A stretch of 64,000 bases of DNA from Gordonibacter sp034932485 (GCA_034932485.1 JAYFOQ010000036.1:21582-85581), one strand, 5' to 3'; shown: positions 7,628 through 17,155, counted from the stretch's first letter. Notes: generated from the letters alone by a model not told the origin. Numbers and translations: made by a program.

Positions 7628-9106
7628 ATGCGCATCGGATTCGACAACGAAAAGTACATCGCGCTACAAGCAGAGCATATCCGCGACCGTATTGCCCAGT
7701 TCGGAGGCAAGCTGTATCTAGAGTTTGGCGGAAAGTTGTTCGACGATTACCACGCTGCGCGTGTACTGCCCGGCTTTGAGCCCGATTCCAAAATTCGCAT
7801 GCTCAAGCAACTGGTTGACGACGTGGAGATTATTATCGCCATCAATGCAAACGATATCGAGAAGTCCAAACAGCGCGGAGACTTAGGAATTACCTACGAC
7901 GAAGACCTGCTTCGTCTAATGGATATTTTCCGCGGCATGGGCTTTTACGTGGGAAGCGTGGTTGTTACCCATTACGCAAGTCAGCCCGATGCCGACGCGT
8001 TCCGCCGCCGTCTTGAGAGTTTGGGTGTTAAAACCCACATCCATCGCCCCATTGCTGGTTATCCTTATGATATTGATCACATTGTTAGCGCCGAGGGTTA
8101 CGGCAAAAACGAGTACATCGAAACCACTCGCCCCCTTGTAGTGGTAACAGCCCCTGGCCCTGGTAGTGGGAAAATGGCCACCTGCCTATCGCAGCTCTAT
8201 CACGAACACGAACGTGGCGTAGCAGCCGGCTATGCAAAGTACGAAACCTTCCCCATCTGGAATCTACCGCTAAAACACCCCGTAAACATCGCTTACGAGG
8301 CTGCCACCGTCGACCTTGACGATGTGAACGCTATCGATCCTTTCCATTTGGAAGCCTACGGTAAAACCACCGTGAACTACAATCGCGACATTGAAACGTA
8401 TCCCGTATTAAAAACTATGATGGAACGCATTTCCGGCGCATGCCCCTACAAGTCGCCCACCGATATGGGCGTGAATATGGCAGGCATGGCCATTACCGAC
8501 GACGAGGCCGTAAGCGAGGCCGCCAAGATGGAAATTGTGCGCCGCTACTTCCAGACCGCAGTCGAGGTGAAGCGCACCGGCATCGGCGAGGACCAGGTGG
8601 AAAAGCTGGAACTGTTGATGAACCAAGCCGGCGTAAGCACGAATCTCTCGCCCGCTCGCAGCGCAGCCCTGTGGAAGGAAGAGGTTACGGGCGCGCCTGC
8701 TGGCGCCATGGTGTTGCCCAACGGCAAGGTAGTAACCGGCAAGACCTCTGCACTGCTGGGTGCTGCATCATCGCTGATGATCAACGCACTGAAGGAGCTA
8801 GCTGGAACTGGTGACGTTGACGTAATTAGCGACGAGGTTATCGAGCCCATCTGCCACCTAAAAACCGAGCACCTGAATCATCAGAACCCACGACTGCATT
8901 CAGACGAGACACTACTTGCTCTGTCGATTAGCTCCGCCGCAAACCCCTTGGCTGCCGAGATCATTGACCATACCGGCGAACTGCGCGGGTGTGACGCTTT
9001 CTTTAGCGTAATAATCTCGTCAACCGACGAGAAACTCTACCGCACATTGGGTATTAATGTTTGCTGCGAGCCAAAGTACGAAATGCATCGGTACTACCAC
9101 AAGTAA
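7628..9106 (+). CDS. DUF1846 family protein of unknown function
   Basis: The 492-aa protein begins MRIGFDNEKYIALQAEHIRDR and matches the DUF1846 family over its whole length; structures of this family exist but no activity is established. It has a phosphate-binding-like glycine-rich loop (VVTAPGPGSGKMATCL) near residue 180, followed by QLYHEHERGV, and conserved stretches ICHLKTEHLNHQNPRLHSDE and INVCCEPKYEM at the C-terminus. The ATG at 7628 was chosen because upstream codons are unlike the family and AAAGGGG precedes it. It is transcribed alone and ends in a strong terminator. Confidence 0.88.
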   Translation: MRIGFDNEKYIALQAEHIRDRIAQFGGKLYLEFGGKLFDDYHAARVLPGFEPDSKIRMLKQLVDDVEIIIAINANDIEKSKQRGDLGITYDEDLLRLMDIFRGMGFYVGSVVVTHYASQPDADAFRRRLESLGVKTHIHRPIAGYPYDIDHIVSAEGYGKNEYIETTRPLVVVTAPGPGSGKMATCLSQLYHEHERGVAAGYAKYETFPIWNLPLKHPVNIAYEAATVDLDDVNAIDPFHLEAYGKTTVNYNRDIETYPVLKTMMERISGACPYKSPTDMGVNMAGMAITDDEAVSEAAKMEIVRRYFQTAVEVKRTGIGEDQVEKLELLMNQAGVSTNLSPARSAALWKEEVTGAPAGAMVLPNGKVVTGKTSALLGAASSLMINALKELAGTGDVDVISDEVIEPICHLKTEHLNHQNPRLHSDETLLALSISSAANPLAAEIIDHTGELRGCDAFFSVIISSTDEKLYRTLGINVCCEPKYEMHRYYHK

Positions 9107-9147
9107 GCCGTTTTGCGTTGTAGTGCGTTTGAGAGAAGCGAAGCTCA

Positions 9148-9186
9148 AGCACCCTTGTCTTTCAAAAGGACAAGGGTGCTTTTTTA
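9148..9186 (+). terminator. Rho-independent terminator after the DUF1846 gene
   Basis: A perfect 12-bp stem, AGCACCCTTGTC (9148-9159) with GACAAGGGTGCT (9169-9180), is followed by a T-run to 9185. Confidence 0.92.
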
Positions 9187-9859
9187 CGACCCGACTTTGA
9201 CGATCCAAGGGAATATCGACGAGGCATCCGGCAGCGCATCCCCCAACGTCAGCTCCATGTCGACATTGTTCGTTTTCGTTTGACTCTCGTCCATCTTATA
9301 GGGCTGCACATGCATTACTGCCTGGTACTCGTCCACATCAAGAGGGCGCGAGAGTGTAATATGCTGGATAGTTTTCCAGGAGGAACCAGCTCAGAGGAAT
9401 ATAAAGTCTCTCCGGTATCCTTTAGACGCAATTCAAACGTCAGATAATATTTGGCATCATTGGCATCAGGATTGCTGGAATTTACCGTTATCTCAGTCTG
9501 ACCCGCGGGCACTTCAATCTTCTGCCAACCAGGAATGGCAATACCACTCGAAGCGGCCTGCTGTTCGGGCTCTTGATACTCCCCCGCACTCGGATCGATG
9601 CCTAATTGCTTTTGCATCTGGGAAGCTTCGGGAGACGAAAGTGGATTAAACGCTACCACACCAGCCACAACTGCCACTACCAGAACTACACCGATCACTA
9701 TGGCAGCAATAGCGCCGCCCGACAGACCGGCTGCCACAGTTGCAGCGCCAGCAGCGGTCGTAGTAGTGGCCGCAGACGAACCCGAAGTAACTGCGACAAC
9801 ACCGGTAACTGACGACGGGTCGACAGGAACGTCAACTTGAATCTTATTGGCATCGACAT
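9184..9859 (-). pseudogene. Single-pass membrane/exported protein gene with two apparent frameshifts
   Basis: An ATG at 9859 has a strong AGGAAGG site, but its frame is not coding-like beyond two codons. The frame one base away reads DANKIQVDVPVDPSSV, then a Thr/Ala-rich stretch, a membrane segment (GGAIAAIVIGVVLVVAVVAG), and an extracellular domain (WQKIEVPAGQTEITV, YYLTFELRLKDTGETLYSS). At about 9373, after LVPPGK, the frame shifts again; restoring one A in an A-run gives TIQHITLSRPLDVDEYQAV, HVQPYKMDE and NNVDMELTLGDALPD, ending at the stop at 9184. The restored protein is about 220 aa and resembles membrane-anchored proteins with a C-terminal beta-sandwich found in Gram-positive genomes. 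As read it is broken twice: a true pseudogene or sequencing errors. Confidence 0.75.
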
Positions 9860-10064
9860 GAAACCTTCCTGCAAAATACGTCAGGACAAACGTTTAGTCA
9901 AGCATTTTAATGCATGCTTAGTATTTTTTGCATATTGATAAATACCAGATAGAAACTAGGGTTTATAAGATAAGGCTTTCGATAAGGACCTGCTATTCCC
10001 CTCCGAACAAGATTTGACACTTCCGTAGAAGTTCCCATAATCTGCGAAAGCACGCTCGCCGGTA

Positions 10065-11036
10065 CTAGAAGAACACTTTTGCGGCGTGTTCGTAGAATCC
10101 TTCGTGTTGATAGCGCAAAAGAATCGTAGGAGCATCGCCGCGTCGCACATAGACACGACGTACTCGCCGATCGAAGCGCAGCGGATCACCGTCGGCGAAT
10201 AACGTAGCCTCGCTATAATCACGATTGTGCGATAGATCCATTTCCACCACATCGCTCGACGCGGTAACAATGGCCCGCGAACGCAGGGTATGGGGCGCCA
10301 ACGGAACCGCAACCAACCCCGAAAATCCAGGCGACACGAGGGGTCCTCCCGCTGAAAGCGCATAGGCTGTTGAACCGGTGGCAGTAGCCACCACCAGTCC
10401 ATCACCGCGCATGTCGGCAACGTGAACACCAGCGATATCCAGACCGAAATCAATAATACGGCCGTTTGATCCGCGCGTTACCGCAAGTTCGTTTAAGGCA
10501 AAGAACGTACGAGCATCCGGACCACACGGGAAGCCAGAGGGCATACACTCTATTTCTTTTTCCTCAGGGTTCTCATCCTGATAAGTCTTTCTCTCGGTAT
10601 CGCAGGCAGCAAATTCTTGCACATCATCAACCCACGGGTCACACTCACCCTCGCACACCACATCAATACGCAAATTCGTGCGTTGCTCAGCTATCACATC
10701 GCCAGCCAAAGCGGCCGCCGTAATGGATACCACACCCTCTTCGCTTGAGTTCGCCAAAAAGCCCAATCGTCCAAAGTTGATTCCCAGTATAGGAACGCCC
10801 GATGTGCCGATCTGGCGAGCGGTGCGCAGGATGGTTCCGTCGCCGCCCAGCACCACAACCATCTGCGCACCAGCAGCCAACGCTTCGTTTAGTGCGTTGT
10901 GGTCATAGTGTACTGATAAATCGGAAGAATCAACCAGCGTATAGCCCACACCCTGAGTTGCCAGATAGGTAGCCAACAGCAACGATGCGTCCACGGCCTG
11001 CGAGTTGGAATTATTGCGTACGATGAGGATGTGCAT
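10065..11036 (-). CDS. nadK: NAD kinase
   Basis: NadK phosphorylates NAD to NADP in the cytoplasm. The 323-aa protein has the ATP/NAD-binding motif LGGDGTILRTAR (GGDG at residues 64-67), ILGINFGRLGFLA, the NE motif LNELAVTRG and GDGLVVATATGSTAYALSAGGP. It is longer than most NadK because of an insertion at about residues 128-172 that is acidic and contains cysteines at 128, 132, 145, 164 and 171. The start MHILIVRNNSN at 11036 suits the Rossmann-like N-terminus. It is divergent from murJ, with 67 bp between. Confidence 0.94.
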   Translation of the reverse strand: MHILIVRNNSNSQAVDASLLLATYLATQGVGYTLVDSSDLSVHYDHNALNEALAAGAQMVVVLGGDGTILRTARQIGTSGVPILGINFGRLGFLANSSEEGVVSITAAALAGDVIAEQRTNLRIDVVCEGECDPWVDDVQEFAACDTERKTYQDENPEEKEIECMPSGFPCGPDARTFFALNELAVTRGSNGRIIDFGLDIAGVHVADMRGDGLVVATATGSTAYALSAGGPLVSPGFSGLVAVPLAPHTLRSRAIVTASSDVVEMDLSHNRDYSEATLFADGDPLRFDRRVRRVYVRRGDAPTILLRYQHEGFYEHAAKVFF

Positions 11037-11103
11037 GAGGGTCTTCTTTCCCAGTTTGCTATGATGGGGTCATTATATCCGATACGCCAGAAAGCGTCCG
11101 TCC

Positions 11104-13197
11104 ATGACCGACAAGCTCGCACGAGCTCAACATACACACACTTCCGATCTCACACCATCGTGCGCGCCAGCAGCTCCTCTCCAGGAGCCCCCTTCGCGCA
11201 CGGCTCCCTCGCATGCGCGCGTAGCTGACCCCGGCTCCACCTCAGAAATACGGGTAGGCGGTCGACACGCCGGTCTGGATCGCACCGCTATTGCCGCTGC
11301 CGTAGCTAGGAAAGTTATGCCTCGGCCCGAACCACGCATCGATCCGGCAAGCGCAAAAGGCCGTTTGCGCAGCGCTGCGCCAGGTGAAACATCGGAAATA
11401 CATATCGGCGGCAACCACGCAGGACCAGATCGTACGGTATTGCGCGACCCGTTTGAGCCCCAAACACCCGACCCCCGTAGGGTGCAAAAAGACACGCTCC
11501 CCCCTGGGACTACCGGAAAAATTCGCATAAGTGGTCGCCATACCGGAACCGATAAAACAATCGCCGCCGTATCGCAACCCCAAACAGAGGATACCGCAGC
11601 ATCCATTGGGTCATCTGCGGCACTCATCAGTCTTTGCGTATTGGCATCACGCGTAACTGGCTTCATCCGCACTTGGGCTATGGCATTTGCTCTTGGATCC
11701 ACGCTACTATCCAGCTCTTACCAAGTAGCAAACAATCTGCCAAATCAGTTGTATGAGTTAGTGGTTGGAGGCATGCTGGTCACCGCATTCCTCCCCGTGT
11801 ACTTATCGGTGAAAAAAAAGCTGGGGGCCGAAGCAGGTAATCGCTATGCCTCAAACCTACTTTCCCTCGTAGTGCTTTTTCTCGGGATAGTCTCGCTGGG
11901 CTGCATGGCATTTCCCGCACAGGCCATCTTTACTCAAAGCTTCATGAGCAACCAAGCCGAGATGTCCACCTCGGTGTACTTCTTCCAATTCTTCGCCATA
12001 CAAATTGTATTCTATGGCGTAAGTGCCATTGTTTCTGGCCTACTTAACGCAAATAGAGATTACCTCTGGTCGTCCATCGCGCCGGTTGCGAACAACGTCA
12101 TCGTAATAGGCACATTCCTTGCGTATGCGTTCATTGCGCCCAGCGATCCTCAGCTGGCCTTGCTGATAATTGCCATTGGCAACCCACTTGGTGTATTCAT
12201 CCAAATGGCTATTCAGCTACCCGCACTCAAGCGCAACGGTATCCGCATTCGCCCACGTATCGATTTTCATGACCCCGCACTGAGAGAAACCCTTGCGATA
12301 GGCGTTCCAGCCGTTATCGTAATGCTAGGGTCGTTCGCCGTCGTATCAGTTCAGCAGGCCGCATCGCTAGTTTTCACCGAAAGCGGCCCTTCCATTCTTG
12401 CTTATTCACGTCTATGGTTCACGCTTCCCTATGCGTTTTTGGCGGTACCTATTACTACCGCTATGTTCACTGAACTTGCAGACATGCAATCCGAGGATAA
12501 TATCGAAGGTGTAAAAAAAGGCATTGTCTCGGGAACAAACCAAATCCTCTTCTTCATGGTTCCTTTTGCCCTGTATCTTATCGTATTCTCTTCACCACTT
12601 ATTACTCTGTACCACGCTGGCGCCTTTACTATTGCGAACATTCTGTCTATCTCGAATTACCTTGCCGTGTTCGCCCTCGCGCTACCGTTTTACGCCGTGA
12701 ATACCTACCTCCAGAAAGTGTTTAGCAGCCTGCGCAAAATGACCGCGTTTGCCTGCTTCAATATAGGCGCAGCCTTGGTGCAGATAGCCTTAACTGCCGG
12801 AGCGGCATTTTTGGTTTCACGGGGCAATACCAACTTACCCATCGAGACTATTGCGCTGGCTGAACTTGCATTTTACCTCGTAAGCGACCTCTGTTTGTTC
12901 CTATACCTACGTAAGCACCTAGGAGCTTTCGGGCTTCGTTCGACAATTCGTGCGTTTGCCACCGCCCTGCTACTGGGAGCATTGGGTGCAGCGGTTGGGT
13001 TTGCCATACAGTTTTTACTAGGAGCGTTTATCGAACCACTAAACGGATCTATTTTTCAAGCATTGGCCTACCTTGCCCTGAGCGGCATTCCAGCTCTTGT
13101 TATCACGTTCGGACTTGCCCTTAAATTGAAGGTACCCGAGGCCGCATTTGTTGGATCGATTGCCAGCAAGATAAAAGGCAAACTGAGCCGAGCATAA
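11104..13197 (+). CDS. murJ: Lipid II flippase MurJ/MviN with N-terminal repeat extension
   Basis: MurJ moves lipid II across the membrane. From about residue 165 the 697-aa protein is a 14-helix MOP-family transporter with typical MurJ sequences (SLCVLASRVTGFIRTWAMA, NLPNQLYELVVGGMLVTAF, NYLAVFALALPFYAVNTYLQ). The first 165 residues are hydrophilic and presumably cytoplasmic, and carry three copies of a motif close to PGxTSxIxIGGxHAGxDRT at residues 43-64, 93-114 and 134-155. No pseudokinase domain is seen at the C-terminus, unlike mycobacterial MviN. The ATG at 11104 has a weak ribosome site, but no better start would keep the repeats. A bidirectional hairpin follows the gene. Confidence 0.93.
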   Translation: MTDKLARAQHTHTSDLTPSCAPAAPLQEPPSRTAPSHARVADPGSTSEIRVGGRHAGLDRTAIAAAVARKVMPRPEPRIDPASAKGRLRSAAPGETSEIHIGGNHAGPDRTVLRDPFEPQTPDPRRVQKDTLPPGTTGKIRISGRHTGTDKTIAAVSQPQTEDTAASIGSSAALISLCVLASRVTGFIRTWAMAFALGSTLLSSSYQVANNLPNQLYELVVGGMLVTAFLPVYLSVKKKLGAEAGNRYASNLLSLVVLFLGIVSLGCMAFPAQAIFTQSFMSNQAEMSTSVYFFQFFAIQIVFYGVSAIVSGLLNANRDYLWSSIAPVANNVIVIGTFLAYAFIAPSDPQLALLIIAIGNPLGVFIQMAIQLPALKRNGIRIRPRIDFHDPALRETLAIGVPAVIVMLGSFAVVSVQQAASLVFTESGPSILAYSRLWFTLPYAFLAVPITTAMFTELADMQSEDNIEGVKKGIVSGTNQILFFMVPFALYLIVFSSPLITLYHAGAFTIANILSISNYLAVFALALPFYAVNTYLQKVFSSLRKMTAFACFNIGAALVQIALTAGAAFLVSRGNTNLPIETIALAELAFYLVSDLCLFLYLRKHLGAFGLRSTIRAFATALLLGALGAAVGFAIQFLLGAFIEPLNGSIFQALAYLALSGIPALVITFGLALKLKVPEAAFVGSIASKIKGKLSRA

Positions 13198-13200
13198 ACA

Positions 13201-13244
13201 AAAGGGGTCTGCTATCTCACAAATGATCGACAGCAGACCCCTTT
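13201..13244. terminator. Bidirectional hairpin terminator between murJ and asnB
   Basis: A 13-bp perfect stem AAAGGGGTCTGCT (13201-13213) with AGCAGACCCCTTT (13232-13244) lies between convergent murJ and asnB. T-rich sequence follows on the minus strand; only a short T-run follows on the plus strand. Confidence 0.7.
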
Positions 13245-13273
13245 CAGCCATAAACTTACTCAAAAAGTGGGCA

Positions 13274-15241
13274 CTATAAAGACCCTACCTGCGTTTTCGG
13301 CTGTAGCTTTTCGCTGCTCTCGCCGAAGAACACCTCATACCAGCACAAGAAGCAGTAGATATTCCAGATGCGCATCATCTTTAACTTAGCTCGCCCCTCA
13401 ACTGTCGAAAAGTCGGCGCTTTTGTGATCGTCGAGCATCTGCACCAAATAGTCTACGTTAAAGAACTCGTGGGCAGCTTCACCAGTAAATGCCTCTTTGA
13501 TACGATGGTAATACTCGTCAGTTTGCAGCCACACGGTAAGCGGTGTGATGAAGGGCTGCTTGGGCATTTCTGCCACCTTCTTCTGGAAACCAAGCTTACT
13601 TGCGGCCACGCGGAGGGCATACTTAGCATGATTGTCGGTTACGCGACATGCGGTGGGCAACTGTAGCGCCACGTCAAGCACCTTCTTGTCCAAGAATGGC
13701 ACACGCAACTCAAGCGACTGCGACATGGACATCTTGTCGGCCTTCAGACAAATATCGAAGGGCATGTAGCTAACCATATCCACATACTGCGTAGCCGTAA
13801 TAATATCGAGATTCTGATCGGCAATAGCATCGAAGTGTGGCTTACACCACTCCCACGGCTTACAGGGACCCTCGTAGTTGCGCAGCACATTGGGAATCTC
13901 GTCCCACATGTAGTTCATGCTCGCACGCTGATAGCTTTTCTCCGGCCCACCCGAGCCGCGCATGGCAAAGCGACGACCATGGAACGGCGGCAGTTTCTCG
14001 GCAACAGCGCCTGCTGCGGCACGCAAGGGGCGCGGCACCTTGAAGTACTTTTCAAACTCGTACTGATCGTGATAGATCCAGTAGCCACCGAACAGCTCAT
14101 CGGCGCCCTCGCCCGACTGCACCACCTTTACCTGCTCGCGTGCGAGCTTACTCACAAAGAACAGGGGGATGGCAGAAGGCGCACCCAAGGGCTCATCCAT
14201 GTGATACTGCTCGGTAGGCACGATATCAAGGAACTCCTGTGCGCTCACTTTTGTTTGGAAGTTCGGCAGACTCGCCCATTCGGCGAATGCTGTCGCGTCG
14301 TCTAGTTCATTCAGTTTGATCTCAAAATCTGACTGGGCGGCAATTTGAGCCATCTTATCTTCGCACCCGATGTCATAGCCCACTGAAAACGTCTTAATAT
14401 CGGGAGCGTGCTGTCCCATGCAATATGCGGCAAGCGACGAGTCGATACCACCCGAAAGGAAGCTGCCAATCTCAACATCAGCGATCTCATGCGTTGCCAC
14501 AGACTCATCGAACGCCTCAGTGATAACCTGCGCCCATTCGTCTAAATCTTTCGAATCGTCAATCTTGTAGGTAATTTTGTAATAGCATTCGGTAGAAAGT
14601 TTCCCGTCTTCAAACACCATGAAATGACCAGGTAGAAGCTTATGCACACCCTTAAACATAGTCTCCGAATTATTCATATACTCAAAGCACAGGTACTGAG
14701 GAAGCTGCTCGCGATTAAGCTCTTTCTTGAATGCCGGATGAGCTAAAAACGCTTTGATCTCACTACCGTAAATGAGGCGGTTGCCATCATGCTGGTAGTA
14801 AAACGGCTTTATACCAAAGAGGTCACGCGCGCACACAAGACGCTTTTTCGGTGCATCCCAAATGGCAATAGCAAACATGCCACGCAAGCGCTCAAACACC
14901 TTAGTACCCCATGCCTCGTAGCCATGGACAACCGTTTCGGTATCACCATTCGTTACAAACTGGTAGCCAAGATCTTCAAGTTCGGCACGCAATTCCTGAA
15001 AGTTGTATATTTCACCATTGAATGTGACGGTTACAGAACCATCAGCATTTTGCATCGGTTGGCGCGAGCCCTCCAAATCGATAATGGACAGGCGACGGAA
15101 CCCCATGGCAATATTGTCATCAACAAAAAAGCCCTCATCGTCGGGCCCACGATGCGCAATGCGATCGGCCATATCCTTGACCACTGCCTCGTTGATATTT
15201 TTGTCGTAGTCGACCGCGGTGAATCCCACGAATCCGCACAT
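13274..15241 (-). CDS. asnB: Glutamine-hydrolysing asparagine synthase (AsnB/LtsA type)
   Basis: The 655-aa enzyme has an N-terminal class II glutamine amidotransferase domain starting MCGFVGF, so the nucleophile is Cys2; RIAHRGPDDEG and NGEIYNFQELRAELE are also family motifs. The synthetase domain has the PP-loop SFLSGGIDSSLAAY near residue 255 and SGEGADELFGGYW. The start at 15241 is fixed by the need for Cys next to the initiator Met and has GGGAG upstream. The usual product is asparagine, but actinobacterial LtsA/AsnB proteins of this size amidate meso-DAP in peptidoglycan. Divergence from an ATP-grasp ligase is compatible with a cell-wall role. Catalysis type is sure; substrate is not. 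Confidence 0.9.
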   Translation of the reverse strand: MCGFVGFTAVDYDKNINEAVVKDMADRIAHRGPDDEGFFVDDNIAMGFRRLSIIDLEGSRQPMQNADGSVTVTFNGEIYNFQELRAELEDLGYQFVTNGDTETVVHGYEAWGTKVFERLRGMFAIAIWDAPKKRLVCARDLFGIKPFYYQHDGNRLIYGSEIKAFLAHPAFKKELNREQLPQYLCFEYMNNSETMFKGVHKLLPGHFMVFEDGKLSTECYYKITYKIDDSKDLDEWAQVITEAFDESVATHEIADVEIGSFLSGGIDSSLAAYCMGQHAPDIKTFSVGYDIGCEDKMAQIAAQSDFEIKLNELDDATAFAEWASLPNFQTKVSAQEFLDIVPTEQYHMDEPLGAPSAIPLFFVSKLAREQVKVVQSGEGADELFGGYWIYHDQYEFEKYFKVPRPLRAAAGAVAEKLPPFHGRRFAMRGSGGPEKSYQRASMNYMWDEIPNVLRNYEGPCKPWEWCKPHFDAIADQNLDIITATQYVDMVSYMPFDICLKADKMSMSQSLELRVPFLDKKVLDVALQLPTACRVTDNHAKYALRVAASKLGFQKKVAEMPKQPFITPLTVWLQTDEYYHRIKEAFTGEAAHEFFNVDYLVQMLDDHKSADFSTVEGRAKLKMMRIWNIYCFLCWYEVFFGESSEKLQPKTQVGSL

Positions 15242-15478
15242 ACCGTATGCTCCCATCCCGCATGCCGCACACGCGGCACTCTAAAAATACTCTCTGCATG
15301 ATACGACACGAGGCCGCATCACCCAAGTCGGGCAATGGAAACCCCACATCCGTTTGAGTAATCTTGATATATCGAACATTGTCTCCCTAAAACAGAATAC
15401 CGTAAGCAATCCCTAAGCAACTCCCAAGCAAGCACCGACACGTATTTCGTTTTTTGTACAGGCGTGAAGTCTTTACCG

Positions 15479-15506
15479 TTGTCGCCTATCTGCGATATGG
15501 GATAAT
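15479..15506 (+). promoter_or_regulatory. Probable sigma-70 promoter of the ATP-grasp gene
   Basis: TTGTCG (15479-15484) and GATAAT (15501-15506) are separated by 16 bp, and TGG just before the -10 makes an extended -10. It lies 50 bp upstream of the start at 15556. Confidence 0.5.
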
Positions 15507-15555
15507 AAGAATTTATTAACTTGATATTTTGCACCAACTCCAAAGGAGCACGACC

Positions 15556-16863
15556 ATGACCGCAGCGCCCGCCGCCGCATCTCACCTCTCTCCCGATACC
15601 AGTAACGCCGAAATCGGCCGCCGCTTACAGCCCGTTGTTGTCGGTGGAGATATCTTGGCGTACAGCTACGTGCGCGAGCTTCATCGAGCCTACGGTGTCA
15701 AACGCACCATCGTGCTAGCAACGCAGGACATCAAGATGCTTTCCTCCAGCCGCTTCACCGATTATCGCCTTATTGATGGCATTCACGAAGCCGAGAATCT
15801 CTATCGGGCACTTGAATACGTGGCGAATGAAACGATGGCTGCCAACCCCGAGAGTGTGCTGCTGGTGCTCGGATGCGACGACTGCCATGCTCGCATGCTG
15901 TCAGGCGGCAAAGAACGTCTCGAAGCTGCTGGGTTCACGGTGCCTTACATCGATTTTCCTCTACTTGACGACATTACGCAGAAGCGCCGCTTCTACGAAC
16001 TTTGCGACGAGCTGGACATGCCTTATCCTCACACCTGGTATTTCGACTGCGGGCCCGATGGTCCCGCCGAATTGCCTCTTGACGAACTCCCCTTCCCACT
16101 CATCGCAAAACCATCTAACTCTGCTCAGTTCCAGGATGCCACCATCGAAGGCTGGCGCAAGATCTACGAGATTGAATCACCCGAGGAGTTAGCCCAAGTC
16201 TGGCAGAATATCCGCACGTCAGATTACAACAACGAACTCGTAGTGCAGGATTTCATCCCCGGCGGCGACGATGCCATACGCACGCTTACCACGTTCTCTG
16301 ATGCGAGCGGCGATATGCGCGTAGTTTCGGGCGGCGTAGTATGCCTGCAAGATCACGACCCCACTGCACTCGGCAACCCTGTGTGCATCATGGGAGAACG
16401 TGAGGAACAGATAATCGAACATGCCCGACGTTTTCTTGCGCACGTGGGATACCGCGGGTTTGCCAATTTCGACATAAAAGTCGACGAGCGTGATGGGTCT
16501 TTCCGCTTCTTTGAGGTAAATACCCGCGCCGGACGCAACACGTACTATATGAGCTTGGGTGGAGTGAACTTCGCTACCCTTATTGTTGACGAATTTGTTC
16601 TGGGTCGGGAAATTCCCCATCGCGAGGCTTACAACCACTTCGCCTATAGCTGCGTCCCACGCTATGTGCTAAAGCGCAGTATGGAGAACGCCACGCGCTT
16701 AGCCGAGACAAGCGACGCGCTAGCTGCCACCGCTGAACCCTACCCTCTACATTACCGTCCCGATTCATTCATGCACAATCTCTGGGCACGCATTATGTTT
16801 GTGAACCAGATTCCCAAGTTCAAACGCTTCCACTGGGATACTGGCGGCAAGCAACTGAAGTAG
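15556..16863 (+). CDS. ATP-grasp carboxylate-amine ligase (D-aspartate ligase/CarB-like)
   Basis: The 435-aa protein has an ATP-grasp fold. Its preATP-grasp domain reads PVVVGGDILAYSYVRELHRAYG, a nucleotide-binding lysine is in FPLIAKPSNSAQFQD near residue 185, and the metal-binding end of the fold is FFEVNTRAGRNTYYMSLGG with the Glu and Asn ligands. A carbamoyl-phosphate-synthase-like DITQKRRFYELCDELDMPYP precedes it. The ATG at 15556 has AAAGGAG upstream; ten codons upstream in frame were rejected. Related proteins include the D-aspartate ligases that build peptidoglycan cross-bridges, but the acceptor cannot be read from sequence. It diverges from asnB. Confidence 0.72.
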   Translation: MTAAPAAASHLSPDTSNAEIGRRLQPVVVGGDILAYSYVRELHRAYGVKRTIVLATQDIKMLSSSRFTDYRLIDGIHEAENLYRALEYVANETMAANPESVLLVLGCDDCHARMLSGGKERLEAAGFTVPYIDFPLLDDITQKRRFYELCDELDMPYPHTWYFDCGPDGPAELPLDELPFPLIAKPSNSAQFQDATIEGWRKIYEIESPEELAQVWQNIRTSDYNNELVVQDFIPGGDDAIRTLTTFSDASGDMRVVSGGVVCLQDHDPTALGNPVCIMGEREEQIIEHARRFLAHVGYRGFANFDIKVDERDGSFRFFEVNTRAGRNTYYMSLGGVNFATLIVDEFVLGREIPHREAYNHFAYSCVPRYVLKRSMENATRLAETSDALAATAEPYPLHYRPDSFMHNLWARIMFVNQIPKFKRFHWDTGGKQLK

Positions 16864-17155
16864 CACCCCACCGCCCAACACCTTCACGGCTCCTTACGCC
16901 CCTTAAGGAGAGAAGATAACGCATGACGAAAAAGGGAGGCCGTTTTGTCCATGACCCTACAGCTGTTATTTATCCACTATGCTAGCGCGGTGGGATATAT
17001 CTAAAAGTAGGCTCGAATACCTTTCGCAACGCAGGAAAACCCAGGCAACCATTAATGCAAGCGAAAAGTCACTCACGAATACATCCCGTTCGCTACCCAT
17101 AAAGTTGATAGTACTTGCCCCCTACATCCTGAGTATTCGGCAACCCGCAAACCCC
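16864..17155. other. Intergenic region with two possible very small ORFs
   Basis: This stretch of about 290 bp holds no recognisable gene. On the plus strand an ATG at 16923, with TTAAGGAG 13 nt upstream, opens only a 20-codon frame (MTKKGGRFVHDP...). On the minus strand a 44-codon frame runs 17100-16966 without a ribosome site. A single DnaA-box-like 9-mer, TTATCCACT, occurs at 16970. None of these is convincing. Confidence 0.3.
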
